Shown piece by piece: positions 1 through 7,476 of a stretch of DNA of 64,000 nucleotides. A program made the position numbers and the translations under genes. The DNA is from Bacillota bacterium. Its GTDB lineage: Bacteria; Bacillota; Clostridia; Peptostreptococcales; Acidaminobacteraceae. The notes under the pieces are model-generated. The model was given only the letters and a program-made list of their open reading frames with translations. It was not told the DNA's origin and made no database searches. Each line of letters begins with the position of its first letter. The first letter of the stretch is position 1. The stretch is taken from assembly GCA_025210655.1 (NCBI GenBank), contig JAOARG010000034.1, forward strand, positions 62,001 through 126,000, given 5' to 3'.

Positions 1-981
1 ATCTTTAAGATTTCCTGAAGCGATTGAACCTGCAAACTGAACCATCTTGTTTATTGGCTTGGTAATCATACTTGCTATTATATAAGAAACTACTATTGAT
101 GCAATAACTACAGATATTATTACTATCATTATTGTAAAAAGCGTTTTCTTAATTCCTTCAGTAATTATTGATTGTAATTCCTCATTTAACCCTTCAACAA
201 TTGGTTCTAATTCATGTATAGCATTTCTATATTCTCCTGTTAGTCCACTGGAACTATCAAGACCTATGACTTTATCACTTTCCACAACTGATAAAAATTT
301 ACTCTCATAATCATCAACAAGTGGCAATAAGCCAACTGTATCATCTCTTCTTCTAAGCTCATTTCTTAGAGCTTCACTACTATTTTTATGTTTTTCAACA
401 TAAGACAAATCTTTTCTAAGTAAATAGTCCTTCTCATTTCTTCTTGCATATAGTATTGCAACCATTATTTTATCATTGTTTCCAAGACTTTTGATTGCCT
501 CCTCTAATTCATTTACTGAAGATCTTAGTTCACCAATGTGACCTTGATCCTTATATCCCCTTGCTTTATATGCATCTACAACTTTTCCAAAACCATCTTT
601 ATAGCTTGCAACTGCTTTTTCAAGATTATTTATACTAGACATTATACTTGGATTTCCCTTAGCAATAGAATCCCCTTTTAGCTCACTTATTATATCAAGT
701 GACTTACTGTAATTATTCTCAAACTTATCTAAATTTGAGCTCTTCCCACTGCTAAAAAACTCTTCATTTTTAACATCTCTTAAAAGAAAATCTTTTTCAT
801 TTTTCCTCATTTCCAGTGACAACTCAACAAGTTTTTCATTACTCAAAGCTAATGGAAACTTATGCTCAGACATATCTGTTACTGAATAATATGAATAGCC
901 CCCAAGTAATATAGTGAAAATAATTAGCAATGAAAATCCTAAAAAGATTTTTCCTCTTATCTTCATATCCTTAAATCTCAC
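1..981 (-). CDS. Methyl-accepting chemotaxis protein, N-terminal part (cut by window edge)
   Basis: Reading frame on the minus strand, open to base 1, so the signalling domain lies outside the window. A GTG start at 981 is preferred because AAAAGGGG lies about 9 bases upstream; an in-frame ATG at 990 sits directly against that ribosome site and another lies at 966. The protein has a membrane helix near residues 10-30, a long polar helical sensor region with repeated RRNEKDYLLR-like segments, a second membrane helix near 281-304 and the start of a HAMP domain (ITKPINKMVQFA). The repeated segments resemble the helical bimodular (HBM) sensors that bind small carboxylates; this is inferred from the pattern. 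The product would sit in the membrane and report to CheA. Confidence 0.8.
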   Translation of the reverse strand, partial: MRFKDMKIRGKIFLGFSLLIIFTILLGGYSYYSVTDMSEHKFPLALSNEKLVELSLEMRKNEKDFLLRDVKNEEFFSSGKSSNLDKFENNYSKSLDIISELKGDSIAKGNPSIMSSINNLEKAVASYKDGFGKVVDAYKARGYKDQGHIGELRSSVNELEEAIKSLGNNDKIMVAILYARRNEKDYLLRKDLSYVEKHKNSSEALRNELRRRDDTVGLLPLVDDYESKFLSVVESDKVIGLDSSSGLTGEYRNAIHELEPIVEGLNEELQSIITEGIKKTLFTIMIVIISVVIASIVVSYIIASMITKPINKMVQFAGSIASGNLKD

Positions 982-1368
982 ACAACCCATCCCCTTTTGT
1001 GTATAATTTCACAATGATACAAATATTTTATTTCAATACAATTTCACAAACAATAGGTAATAAAGACCAATTTCATTCTTAGCCATGGTCAATTCTCTAT
1101 TACCCGTTGCCCATACTAGATTTCTTAATTCTAAACCATTATAATTTTTTATTTTTATACTACCAAGTTAATTTTTGGTAAAGTACTGTGTTACACCTAA
1201 AAAAGTGATACACTTTTTACATTTACAGGGATTGATTTTGGTGGTTTGATACATATGACTTATTAGCAATATACGTATTAAACCCAAATTTGAGTAAAAT
1301 CTGCATAAAAAAAGGATTATTTGATAATTACTTACCAAAAATCCTTTTTTATTAATTAAATACTCTGA
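982..1368. other. Intergenic region with two inverted repeats
   Basis: No gene is seen in these 387 bases. They contain an imperfect hairpin at 1056-1104 (GGTAATA with TATTACC outside, GACCA with TGGTC inside) and a near-perfect short palindrome at 1199-1218 (AAAAAGTG, loop ATA, CACTTTTT). The first lies upstream of the chemoreceptor gene and could be part of its leader. The second may be an operator or weak terminator. No known riboswitch motif was recognised. Confidence 0.4.
1307..1350 (-). terminator. Terminator of the aldo/keto reductase gene
   Basis: Inverted repeat AAAAAAGGATT / AATCCTTTTTT with a loop of about 21 bases, just after the reductase stop codon. Read on the minus strand the stem ends in a T run. 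The long loop makes it a modest terminator. Confidence 0.5.
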
Positions 1369-2385
1369 CTATTTTTCAAAACTCTTTTGAACACTTTTCA
1401 TCATCTCTATTATAGGTAAATCATACGGACACCTCGGCTCACACTTACCACAGGCAATACAGTCATGGGCAGATATTTTTTGTCCATTATACCTAGTTTT
1501 AGCCCATTCCTCAAGATTGTATCTTTTTAAGTATCCCTCAAGTAAGAACTGTGCTGGTATATCTATGCCTTTAACACAAGGCATGCAGTAACCACATCTT
1601 CTACAGAATTGATTTCCCATCTCATCTTTTAGTTTATTTATTTCTGCTGTTTCTTCCTGAGTAAGTGGCTCTATCTTTGAACCCACAGCACTGTTTCCCG
1701 CTACTTGTTCAAGACTATCCATACCAGGTATTGCACTTGTTATATTTTCATTGTTTATAATATATTTAAGGGATAGTTCTCCATTTTCTATTGCTCCACC
1801 TGCCATAGGTTTCATAATAATAATACCTAAATCTAGTTTATTTGCCTTTTCAAATAATTTCAATCCTTGAACCTCTACTGGATTAAATGGAAACTGTATG
1901 GTTCCAAATTTATCATGGTCCCTATCTACTATCTTTTCTAAAAGTTCTGCGTTATGGCTTGTAATTCCTATATGGCCTATTTTGCCAGCTTCAACTGCCT
2001 CTTGTAAGGCTTTATAACATCCCTTTTCTCCCATAATAACTTCATACTCTTCCCAACTCTTTACAAAGTGTATCTGATAAAGATCTATGTAATCAGTTTT
2101 AAGATTTTTAAGACTTACATCAATATCAGCCTTCATTGATTCATAGTCCCTAAGGGCTGATTTCGTTGCAATAATCCATTTGTCCCTATCCTTTTCAATA
2201 GCTGGTCCTATAAATTCTTCTGATACAGTATATGCTCTAGCTGTATCTATAAAGTTTATTCCGCACTCTAATGATTTATCAATAATCTTTAAAGCTTCTT
2301 CCGGTGATATTCTTTGTAGTGGAATTCCACCAAGTCCAATTACTGATACCTCAAGACCAGTCTTTCCAAGTCTTCTTTTTATCAT
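1369..2385 (-). CDS. Aldo/keto reductase with C-terminal 4Fe-4S cluster domain
   Basis: 338 residues. The N-terminal part is an aldo/keto reductase barrel (RRLGKTGLEVSVIGLGGIP at residues 4-22, then INFIDTA), a family that reduces carbonyls with NAD(P)H. The C-terminal 70 residues carry two cysteine clusters, CRRCGYCMPC and CIACGKCEPRCP, of the ferredoxin type. This fused form is common in anaerobes, and its electron donor and substrate are unknown. A strong ribosome site (AAGGAGTG) precedes the ATG. The thioesterase gene lies 13 bases upstream on the same strand, so the two are probably co-transcribed. The family call is secure; the substrate is not known. Confidence 0.9.
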   Translation of the reverse strand: MIKRRLGKTGLEVSVIGLGGIPLQRISPEEALKIIDKSLECGINFIDTARAYTVSEEFIGPAIEKDRDKWIIATKSALRDYESMKADIDVSLKNLKTDYIDLYQIHFVKSWEEYEVIMGEKGCYKALQEAVEAGKIGHIGITSHNAELLEKIVDRDHDKFGTIQFPFNPVEVQGLKLFEKANKLDLGIIIMKPMAGGAIENGELSLKYIINNENITSAIPGMDSLEQVAGNSAVGSKIEPLTQEETAEINKLKDEMGNQFCRRCGYCMPCVKGIDIPAQFLLEGYLKRYNLEEWAKTRYNGQKISAHDCIACGKCEPRCPYDLPIIEMMKSVQKSFEK

Positions 2386-2398
2386 AATATATCACTCC

Positions 2399-2824
2399 TT
2401 ATTCAATTGATTCCTTATATGAAGATTCCATTGCATCCCATAAATCTTTATAATCTCTCCTTAATCTAACAGGCTTAAGATTTTTGTCCACAAATCCATG
2501 CTCAGTGAACCCAGTAGCAAGACATACATCATCTGAAACTCTGTATACCTCATAATCAAATCTTGCCTTTGTTCCCTTAAGCATTCCAAATTTAGTTACA
2601 AGTCTAACATCCTCATCATATTTTGCAGCTATTTTATATTTGCAGTTACCTTCCGTCAGGGGAAATAATATTCCCATATCTTCTATGCTCTTATATGCAA
2701 AACCAATCTTAGCCAGTAAATCTGTTCTTCCCATTTCAAACCATGGAAAGTAATTTGCATGATAGATTATTCCCATCTGATCAGTCTCAGAATATCTAGG
2801 AGTAATCACAATTTCACTTTTCAT
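2399..2824 (-). CDS. Acyl-CoA thioesterase, 4-hydroxybenzoyl-CoA thioesterase/YbgC family
   Basis: 141 residues, a single hotdog-fold domain. Near the N-terminus the motif YSETDQMGIIYHANYFPWFE contains the conserved aspartate (TDQMG) and the HANY segment of YbgC-like enzymes, which hydrolyse acyl-CoA thioesters. The frame is open to 2851, but GAGGAG lies nine bases before the ATG at 2824, which is therefore the chosen start. It is the first gene of a likely two-gene unit with the aldo/keto reductase. The acyl substrate cannot be told from the sequence. Confidence 0.85.
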   Translation of the reverse strand: MKSEIVITPRYSETDQMGIIYHANYFPWFEMGRTDLLAKIGFAYKSIEDMGILFPLTEGNCKYKIAAKYDEDVRLVTKFGMLKGTKARFDYEVYRVSDDVCLATGFTEHGFVDKNLKPVRLRRDYKDLWDAMESSYKESIE

Positions 2825-3062
2825 AATTAACAACTCCTCATACGATGTCATTTATTCAAATATAATATTACATTTTTCGAAATATCCCATATTATTTTAT
2901 CATAAAAAATCATTGATGATTCTTTGTATATAGAAATGGTTAAAAAATTGTAACCTTTTTTAATCTTTATGTAAACTATTTTTGGGGTATATAATTTATA
3001 ATCAATAATAAGAACACAATTAATTGAGTAATATCCCCTTCCTTTTATTTATATATTAATTA

Positions 3063-3088
3063 AACAACCAAAATGGTTGTTTTTTTTT
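3063..3088 (+). terminator. Orphan plus-strand terminator
   Basis: AACAACC, loop AAAAT, GGTTGTT, followed by an uninterrupted T run on the plus strand. No plus-strand gene lies upstream in the window. Confidence 0.5.
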
Positions 3089-3105
3089 GTATCTTTTAAA
3101 AAAAG

Positions 3106-3139
3106 AAAAGTTGACTGGCTTTTCTTCAGTCAACTTTTT
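3106..3139 (-). terminator. Terminator after the 143-residue protein gene
   Basis: Twelve-base-pair stem AAAAGTTGACTG / CAGTCAACTTTT with T runs on both strands. It lies seven bases past the stop codon of the minus-strand gene. Confidence 0.75.
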
Positions 3140-3145
3140 CATAAC

Positions 3146-3577
3146 TTAAAATATTTTATAATCCTCTTCAATTGCATCTAATAATTCAAATACATCGGGA
3201 AGCTTACCCATGGATATTATTACTCCATCTAGTGCTATTATTGGATTATACATATGTTTTACATATTCTATAGTATCATCATCTATATAAGCTTCTACTC
3301 CCATATTTTTAAATATCTTGTTTAAATTTTTATAGTATGAAATTTTGTCAATATTGTGATCGTATATCTCTGCGTCGATATCGTCCATATTATCAAATGA
3401 ATCAAAAATATTTTCTATAGTAATTTCAGATGGGGGAACAGAGTTTCCACATCCTTCACCAAACATTTTTTGATCTTCAGACAGCACTCTGAATAGATCT
3501 TTGCCCAACTTATCTTCATTATATTTATCATATGTCATTTCTTCTGATGTGAAAAACTGAATTTTTCTTCTACTCAT
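3146..3577 (-). CDS. Uncharacterised protein, thioredoxin-like C-terminal half
   Basis: 143 residues, no signal peptide or membrane segment. I do not recognise a named family. The last 40 residues (NPIIALDGVIISMGKLPD) have the look of the C-terminal part of a thioredoxin/ArsD-like fold, where a cis-proline strand is followed by 'D/NGxxxxxGxxP'. The middle carries EGCGNS with a single cysteine. AGGAGGGGG precedes the ATG. The gene is last in a minus-strand run with 3608-4150 and 4252-4575, next to an ArsP-like permease region, so a role in handling a metal, metalloid or thiol is plausible but unproven. Confidence 0.55.
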   Translation of the reverse strand: MSRRKIQFFTSEEMTYDKYNEDKLGKDLFRVLSEDQKMFGEGCGNSVPPSEITIENIFDSFDNMDDIDAEIYDHNIDKISYYKNLNKIFKNMGVEAYIDDDTIEYVKHMYNPIIALDGVIISMGKLPDVFELLDAIEEDYKIF

Positions 3578-3607
3578 GTTTCCCCCTCCTTTATAACCAA
3601 TATATTG

Positions 3608-4150
3608 TTAAAGACTTTTATATTCATAACAAATGCTATCCCTCTTAGACAAATATTGAAGTCTAAGTAAGGACAATACAGAACTCAATTTGGGAAGAAT
3701 ACTCTGGCTAAGAGGAGCTTCTGTAACTATTGCATGAATACTAAATCTTTTTTCACTGTTTTCTTCTACTTTTTCTTTTTCACTACAATCTTCTTTAATA
3801 TTCTTTATTTCACATATATCATTCAAAGAAAAATTTAATATAGAATTTGGGACTATTATACTTCTATAACCATGTCTATCTAAATATGTTACTAATTCAA
3901 GTGGTTTAACCATTTTTTCAAAATGAACTATGAATTTTGATACACCGCTTTCGAATTCTTTAACATCCCTTTCTTCTCCGAAAAATATAACTGATTTATA
4001 GTTTTTTAATATTTTTTCAGGATAATTTTTCTTTTTAAGTTCTGAATTAGTATTTCCAAACATTCCCCTAGATACTATTCCAAATATACTAAAGTTAGCC
4101 AATAAATTATGAGTATTTGACGTAGCATCCTTGACATCAAATTTTTTCAT
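3608..4150 (-). CDS. Uncharacterised protein, remotely like QueG/RdhA-type proteins without Fe-S sites
   Basis: 180 residues. Short stretches recall the N-terminal domain of epoxyqueuosine-reductase-like or reductive-dehalogenase-like proteins: YKSVIFFGEE, then LDRHGYRSIIVPNSI, then IVTEAPLSQS, where family members have 'LGY.AR..P' and 'TD.PL'. The ferredoxin-type cysteine clusters of those enzymes are absent, so if related it is only the binding domain. The gene sits between two thioredoxin-like small genes. Function unknown; the fold suggestion is weak. Confidence 0.45.
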   Translation of the reverse strand: MKKFDVKDATSNTHNLLANFSIFGIVSRGMFGNTNSELKKKNYPEKILKNYKSVIFFGEERDVKEFESGVSKFIVHFEKMVKPLELVTYLDRHGYRSIIVPNSILNFSLNDICEIKNIKEDCSEKEKVEENSEKRFSIHAIVTEAPLSQSILPKLSSVLSLLRLQYLSKRDSICYEYKSL

Positions 4151-4217
4151 CTAACTCATTCCTCTCTACTTAGTGAATGTAAAAGCTTCACCTTATAGCA
4201 GTTACTACAATTCAAGT

Positions 4218-4258
4218 AAAGTAATCTTATTTGAGGTCACATAATGTGACATTACTTT
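4218..4258. repeat. Nested inverted repeat between two island genes
   Basis: Outer arms AAAGTAAT / ATTACTTT (4218-4225, 4251-4258) enclose a perfect inner palindrome GTCACAT-A-ATGTGAC (4236-4250). It overlaps the stop region of the thioredoxin-like gene and precedes the next gene in the operon. There is no T run, so it could be an mRNA processing or attenuation hairpin, or an operator. Confidence 0.5.
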
Positions 4259-4575
4259 ATATGTCTTTTTATACTTCTGTATATATGGTCATATGGTATA
4301 GATAACTGATATCTCACATTGCTATCAATAGTTGTTAAGGGAAGGGAATATCCACTTGCCAGTGCGTTGATTATATTATCATAAGATTCAAGGGCTATTT
4401 CATCCACATCCATAAATCTCAACTCAACAAGATCCTTTATATCACTATTTTCAACTAGATCAGAAAACTCTAAATACATTTCCCACATAGTAAGTTGTGA
4501 TCCGCAACCACACCCAGAAGATACTGGATATTTGTTTTTTGATCCAAATACATCAATCAAAATTTTATTACTCAT
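4252..4575 (-). CDS. Small thioredoxin-like protein with GCGCG motif
   Basis: 107 residues. The N-terminus reads as a beta strand (ILIDVFGSK) followed by SSGCGCGS at residues 19-26, in the position of a thioredoxin CxxC or an ArsD metal loop. The rest (LVELRFMDVDE, then LPLTTID) fits a thioredoxin-like fold. It looks paralogous to the plus-strand gene at 6419, which lacks the cysteines. The GCGCG motif recurs in the 44-residue protein at 8414. Its promoter carries an island palindrome. A metal or metalloid carrier is the best guess; the family is not named with certainty. Confidence 0.6.
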   Translation of the reverse strand: MSNKILIDVFGSKNKYPVSSGCGCGSQLTMWEMYLEFSDLVENSDIKDLVELRFMDVDEIALESYDNIINALASGYSLPLTTIDSNVRYQLSIPYDHIYRSIKRHIK

Positions 4576-4620
4576 TTAGTCTCACTCCTTAAATTTTGTC
4601 ATTAAATGTTTTACATGGTC

Positions 4621-4649
4621 ATTATATTTTCAAATAGGTTAAATTTGAA
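4621..4649 (-). promoter_or_regulatory. Promoter of the GCGCG thioredoxin-like gene
   Basis: Minus strand: TTCAAA (4644-4649), 17-base spacer, TATAAT (4621-4626). It lies 46 bases upstream of the ATG, and the operator-like site 4649-4688 directly abuts the -35 box. Confidence 0.55.
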
Positions 4650-4688
4650 GTATGCACTTTTTTGTAATTACTTACTCATCAGTAACTA
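4649..4688. promoter_or_regulatory. Operator-like site 1 of the island regulon
   Basis: The sequence AGTATGCACTTT, then GTAA, TTACT and AGTAACT follows the spacing of the 42-base palindrome at 6309-6350. It lies just upstream of the -35 box of the 4575 gene. I infer it is bound by the HxlR-type regulator encoded at 6800-7159. Confidence 0.5.
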
Positions 4689-4725
4689 AAGTTAAGGCTT
4701 AAACATTGATACAATTTAAGCTGAA

Positions 4726-5091
4726 CTAAATAAATTTCAACTCATTCTTTAATATTTCATATGAATCTTCAACAATGTCACTGCAACTTTTCCCAGAATA
4801 TTTTAGCTCATGGCAAGATAAATCATTATATTTTTTCTTAAAATTACTTATGAAAGAAAGTAACTTTGGCTTAGATGAACTTCTTTCATATAGTGATTTT
4901 CTACCATAGACTTCACCTAGTACTACAGCTGCTCCTAATATCCCTCCACATAGACTTCCTATTCCTAAACCCCCTGCAAAAACACCTCCATGGGATATTG
5001 GAATATTAAGATTATATTCTTCATTTGTAGCCATAATAATCGCTTCTCCGCAATTATATCCATTCTCAAAATAATATCTAGCCTTATTCAT
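4726..5091 (-). CDS. C_GCAxxG_C_C family protein
   Basis: 121 residues. The family pattern is visible: YNCGEAII at residues 13-20, the glycine-rich GGLGIGSLCGGILGAA at about 40-56 and the closing pair in CHELKYSGKSC near residues 93-104. These small proteins are widespread in anaerobes, probably bind a redox cofactor or metal through the conserved cysteines, and have no established reaction. The gene follows the chemoreceptor by 14 bases and has its own AAGGAG site, so both are likely in one transcript driven from the divergent palindromic promoter at 6309-6350. Confidence 0.8.
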   Translation of the reverse strand: MNKARYYFENGYNCGEAIIMATNEEYNLNIPISHGGVFAGGLGIGSLCGGILGAAVVLGEVYGRKSLYERSSSKPKLLSFISNFKKKYNDLSCHELKYSGKSCSDIVEDSYEILKNELKFI

Positions 5092-5105
5092 AATACTCTC
5101 CTTAT

Positions 5106-6230
5106 CTAAGATAAAATATTGGAAACTGAGGATTCAATTTCTTCCATTGACATTCCTACTTCTTCATAAAATTTAAGTTGTTCATCCATTGATATATTGA
5201 TTTCTTTTAACATTTCATCACCCTTAAGGGTGTGTGAAGACACTTTTTCTAGATTATCTAGTACTTCTGTAAACAAATCATTTTGAATATTAGAAAATTT
5301 ACTTATGTTGGCCATTTCTTCATTTATTCCATCAGACATAGTTGAAATGTTGTCTAACCTTATTTCCATATCATTAGCTGTCTTAATACTATCTTTTACA
5401 TGTTGAATATTATCCTTCATTGCTGATACAGCCCTATCAGCATTTTCTTGAATTGATTTCGCAAATCCACTTATTCTTGTGGCGGTCTCCTTACTATCCT
5501 CTGCCATCTTTCTAATTTCTTCAGTAAGTACTGCAAATCCACGACCATATTCTCCTGCCCTTGAAGATTCAATCGCTGCATTTAGGGCTAGTAAATTGGT
5601 TTGATCTGATATTTTAGTTATAAACTCTACCATTACATGGATGCTTTCTGAAGACTCTCTTAATTTACTAATGGCTTCATAGGCTTCATTCGTACTTCTA
5701 TCATTTTCTGATGTACTGGTAACAATATTTTGCAAGTCACTTTTGCTCATGACTATTTGATTATTTATTTTCTCACTCATACCATATATACACTTAGAAT
5801 CCTTGGATATTTTTTCAACATTTGATACCATATCCTTTAAGTCAGATATTGTATTACTAATTGCTATTGTATTATCATGAACATAATCAGATACGTCATT
5901 AATCTTATCACTCATTATTGCTACAGTTTCAATTGCCTTTGCCCCTTCTCCAGATAGATTTGTAATTGATAGGGATATATCATTCAAACACTCATTAACA
6001 CCAGTTTTATTACCGCTCATACATCCAACATCTTCAGTTTTTACTTCTTCTTCACATATATTATTGATTTTTTTTACTAGTATTACATTCGCAATAAGGA
6101 AAACTATCCCCATAACTATACTAAAAGAATACTTCCACCATACTACCTTTCCTAACAAAGACAATACAAACAATATTGCTACTGCAAACCATCCAATTGA
6201 CATGTTTTTCATTAGATTTTGATCTTTCAT
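5106..6230 (-). CDS. Methyl-accepting chemotaxis protein without a periplasmic sensor domain
   Basis: 374 residues. Two adjacent membrane helices (about 12-28 and 33-52) are joined by a very short loop, so there is almost no outside domain. The cytoplasmic part has the signalling hairpin tip ([20 protein letters not shown] at about 211-230) and long flanking coiled coils. A sensor of this shape would detect a membrane or cytoplasmic signal. It is divergent from the thioredoxin-like gene at 6419 across a 42-base palindrome and co-directional with the C_GCAxxG_C_C gene, tying taxis or signalling to the island's substrate. Confidence 0.9.
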   Translation of the reverse strand: MKDQNLMKNMSIGWFAVAILFVLSLLGKVVWWKYSFSIVMGIVFLIANVILVKKINNICEEEVKTEDVGCMSGNKTGVNECLNDISLSITNLSGEGAKAIETVAIMSDKINDVSDYVHDNTIAISNTISDLKDMVSNVEKISKDSKCIYGMSEKINNQIVMSKSDLQNIVTSTSENDRSTNEAYEAISKLRESSESIHVMVEFITKISDQTNLLALNAAIESSRAGEYGRGFAVLTEEIRKMAEDSKETATRISGFAKSIQENADRAVSAMKDNIQHVKDSIKTANDMEIRLDNISTMSDGINEEMANISKFSNIQNDLFTEVLDNLEKVSSHTLKGDEMLKEINISMDEQLKFYEEVGMSMEEIESSVSNILS

Positions 6231-6308
6231 ATTTTGTCCTCCTTACTCCTTAAAACGAAAGCAACCTTCTTACTATTGGACATTATATTACAATATAATC
6301 ATATTGGA

Positions 6309-6350
6309 AGTACTCACTTTACAGTAACTAGTTACTAGAAAGTAAGTACT
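6309..6350. promoter_or_regulatory. 42-base palindrome in divergent promoter (operator-like site 2)
   Basis: Almost perfect dyad centred on AACTAGTT (6326-6333), with AGTACT at both ends and ACTTT / AAAGT inside each arm. A TATAAT box lies ten bases beyond the right arm (6361-6366), and a TATATT-like box lies at a similar distance from the left arm, so the -35 regions of both divergent genes are embedded in the dyad. This suits a dimeric or tetrameric winged-helix regulator. Confidence 0.7.
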
Positions 6351-6418
6351 ATAAGAAAAATATAATTGATGTTAGTATTTAAAAATAGTTACACATAACT
6401 CACGAAAGGACTGACATT

Positions 6419-6754
6419 ATGAACAATAAATATTTAGTTGAGGTTATTGGAGAATATGACTATATGGCTCCATGGACAAATGACAAGGAACCAAAATCAA
6501 TGGGTGAGGAATTTGAAGAGTTAAAGTCTTATTTAAAAAAATCCAATGTAGGTCACCTAATAGAAGTATCTTTCATAGATATAAAAAAGGATGGACTAGA
6601 CCAAACCGGTCATAGTGACGTATGGACACTTATGGCTAAAGGAAAACTACCTCCAATAGTCAAAGTAAACAACATGCCTGTGACATACAATAAATTTCAA
6701 AAAGACATTGTTCTTGAAATGGTTAATTTTCTTATTGAAGAAGATAATAAATAA
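6419..6754 (+). CDS. Thioredoxin-like protein lacking cysteines
   Basis: 111 residues, no cysteine. It parallels the 107-residue protein at 4252: strand LVEVIGEYD, helix region around EEFEELKSYLKK, strand HLIEVSFIDI, then LPPIVKVNN, which fits a cis-proline thioredoxin-like fold. Where the paralogue has SSGCGCGS this protein has MAPWTND, so any redox or metal site of the cysteine type is lost. AAAGGA precedes the ATG. The gene ends in a strong terminator shared with the HxlR gene. Function unknown; it may be a binding or partner protein for the cysteine-bearing paralogue. Confidence 0.6.
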   Translation: MNNKYLVEVIGEYDYMAPWTNDKEPKSMGEEFEELKSYLKKSNVGHLIEVSFIDIKKDGLDQTGHSDVWTLMAKGKLPPIVKVNNMPVTYNKFQKDIVLEMVNFLIEEDNK

Positions 6755-6755
6755 A

Positions 6756-6800
6756 AAAAATAGCTATATCATTTTTAATCAAAATGATATAGCTATTTTT
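6756..6800. terminator. Bidirectional terminator
   Basis: Perfect 20-base-pair stem with arms 6756-6775 and 6781-6800 and a five-base loop, flanked by A and T runs. It serves the convergent 6419 gene and the HxlR gene, whose stop codon overlaps it. Confidence 0.9.
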
Positions 6801-7159
6801 TATTTATCTCTCTCATATCCCCAAGCACACATTAGATCAAGAATTGGTATTAATGTTTTACCTTCTCTTGTCAATGAGTACTCAACTTTTGGAGGTATTG
6901 TTTTATAATCTTTTCTCTTTATTAATTTATCACTGGCAAGCTCTTTCAACTGTTGACTAAGCATTTTGTTTGTAACATCTGGTATGAATCTTCTAATCTC
7001 TCCATATCTCTTTGTTCCATTCTTAGCTAGAAACCAAAGTATCATTGGTTTCCATTTTCCACCCATTTTTTTTAGTGTAAACTCTATTCCGCATTCTTTT
7101 CCGTCCAGAGTTTCAAGAGCATCTATTTTAGTCTCTGAAATTTTAATATCCACAATCAT
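6800..7159 (-). CDS. HxlR-family winged-helix transcriptional regulator
   Basis: 119 residues with the HxlR signature: a single cysteine in ECGIEFTLKKMGGKWKPMIL at the start of the domain, then RYGEIRRFIPDVTNKMLSQQL (recognition region) and PPKVEYSLTREGKTL (wing). Members bind DNA palindromes as dimers and often sense redox or electrophilic stress through the N-terminal cysteine. The gene lies between the two plus-strand island genes and reads the other way. Three AGTA...AACTAGTT...TACT-type palindromes nearby are its most likely operators. Its own promoter seems to be TTGATA-17-TAAATA upstream of 7200. Confidence 0.9.
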   Translation of the reverse strand: MIVDIKISETKIDALETLDGKECGIEFTLKKMGGKWKPMILWFLAKNGTKRYGEIRRFIPDVTNKMLSQQLKELASDKLIKRKDYKTIPPKVEYSLTREGKTLIPILDLMCAWGYERDK

Positions 7160-7476
7160 CCTCCTTTTATACTTACTAATCCAACATGCCCTTTGGTTAT
7201 TTATCCTATCATATTTCTATTATCAATAAAACAATATTTTTTTCATTTTCATCATATTACATTATACTTTATACCCTTTTTCAAAAAAGTTAATATTTTT
7301 TTCTGATTCTAGATATCGCTTATTAGAATGCTTCCATGCTATTACTGGTTACTTGTAAGAAACTAGTTACAAAAAAGTACATACTTTTTTTTAGTACCAT
7401 TCACGATATATAATCACTACATAAGGAAGACACAATACCTGACACTGATAGTTCAGGCAAATCAAGGAGGAAATTT
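7160..7476. other. Divergent promoter region of hxlR-like and permease genes
   Basis: No gene is seen. The minus side shows TTGATA and TAAATA boxes leading to AAAGGAGGATG before the HxlR gene. The plus side has TATAAT at 7409-7414 ahead of the permease gene, with the palindrome-like site 7344-7385 just upstream. Between the promoter and the permease start, CCTGACACTGATAGTTCAGG forms a small hairpin. Confidence 0.45.
7344..7385. promoter_or_regulatory. Operator-like site 3 upstream of the permease gene
   Basis: Centre AACTAGTT (7361-7368); the right arm AGTTAC...AAAGTA..TACT matches that of the 6309-6350 dyad, while the left arm is more diverged. The spacing to the permease -10 box (7409) is 23 bases, close to the 22 seen at site 1. 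Confidence 0.55.

Larger units (their letters stand above)
2825..3145. other. Intergenic region, possible plus-strand small transcript
   Basis: No protein gene is seen. A GTATATAAT box near 2990 and a T-tailed hairpin at 3063-3088 both face the plus strand, where there is no gene, so a short non-coding transcript is possible. No clear -35 box was found, so this stays tentative. Confidence 0.25.

Noticed and set aside
982-1368. Cyclic di-GMP riboswitch upstream of the chemoreceptor
   Set aside because: The hairpin at 1056-1104 does not show the conserved GEMM core or tetraloop receptor.
2180-2410. 76-codon plus-strand frame over the aldo/keto reductase start
   Set aside because: Antisense shadow of a well-supported gene with no ribosome site. 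Many similar antisense frames over dnaE, lon, fhs, moaA and hydF were dropped for the same reason.
4236-4250. CRP/FNR-type operator
   Set aside because: The half-sites are in the reverse order (TCACA-TAA-TGTGA) to the CRP consensus, and no CRP-family gene is nearby.
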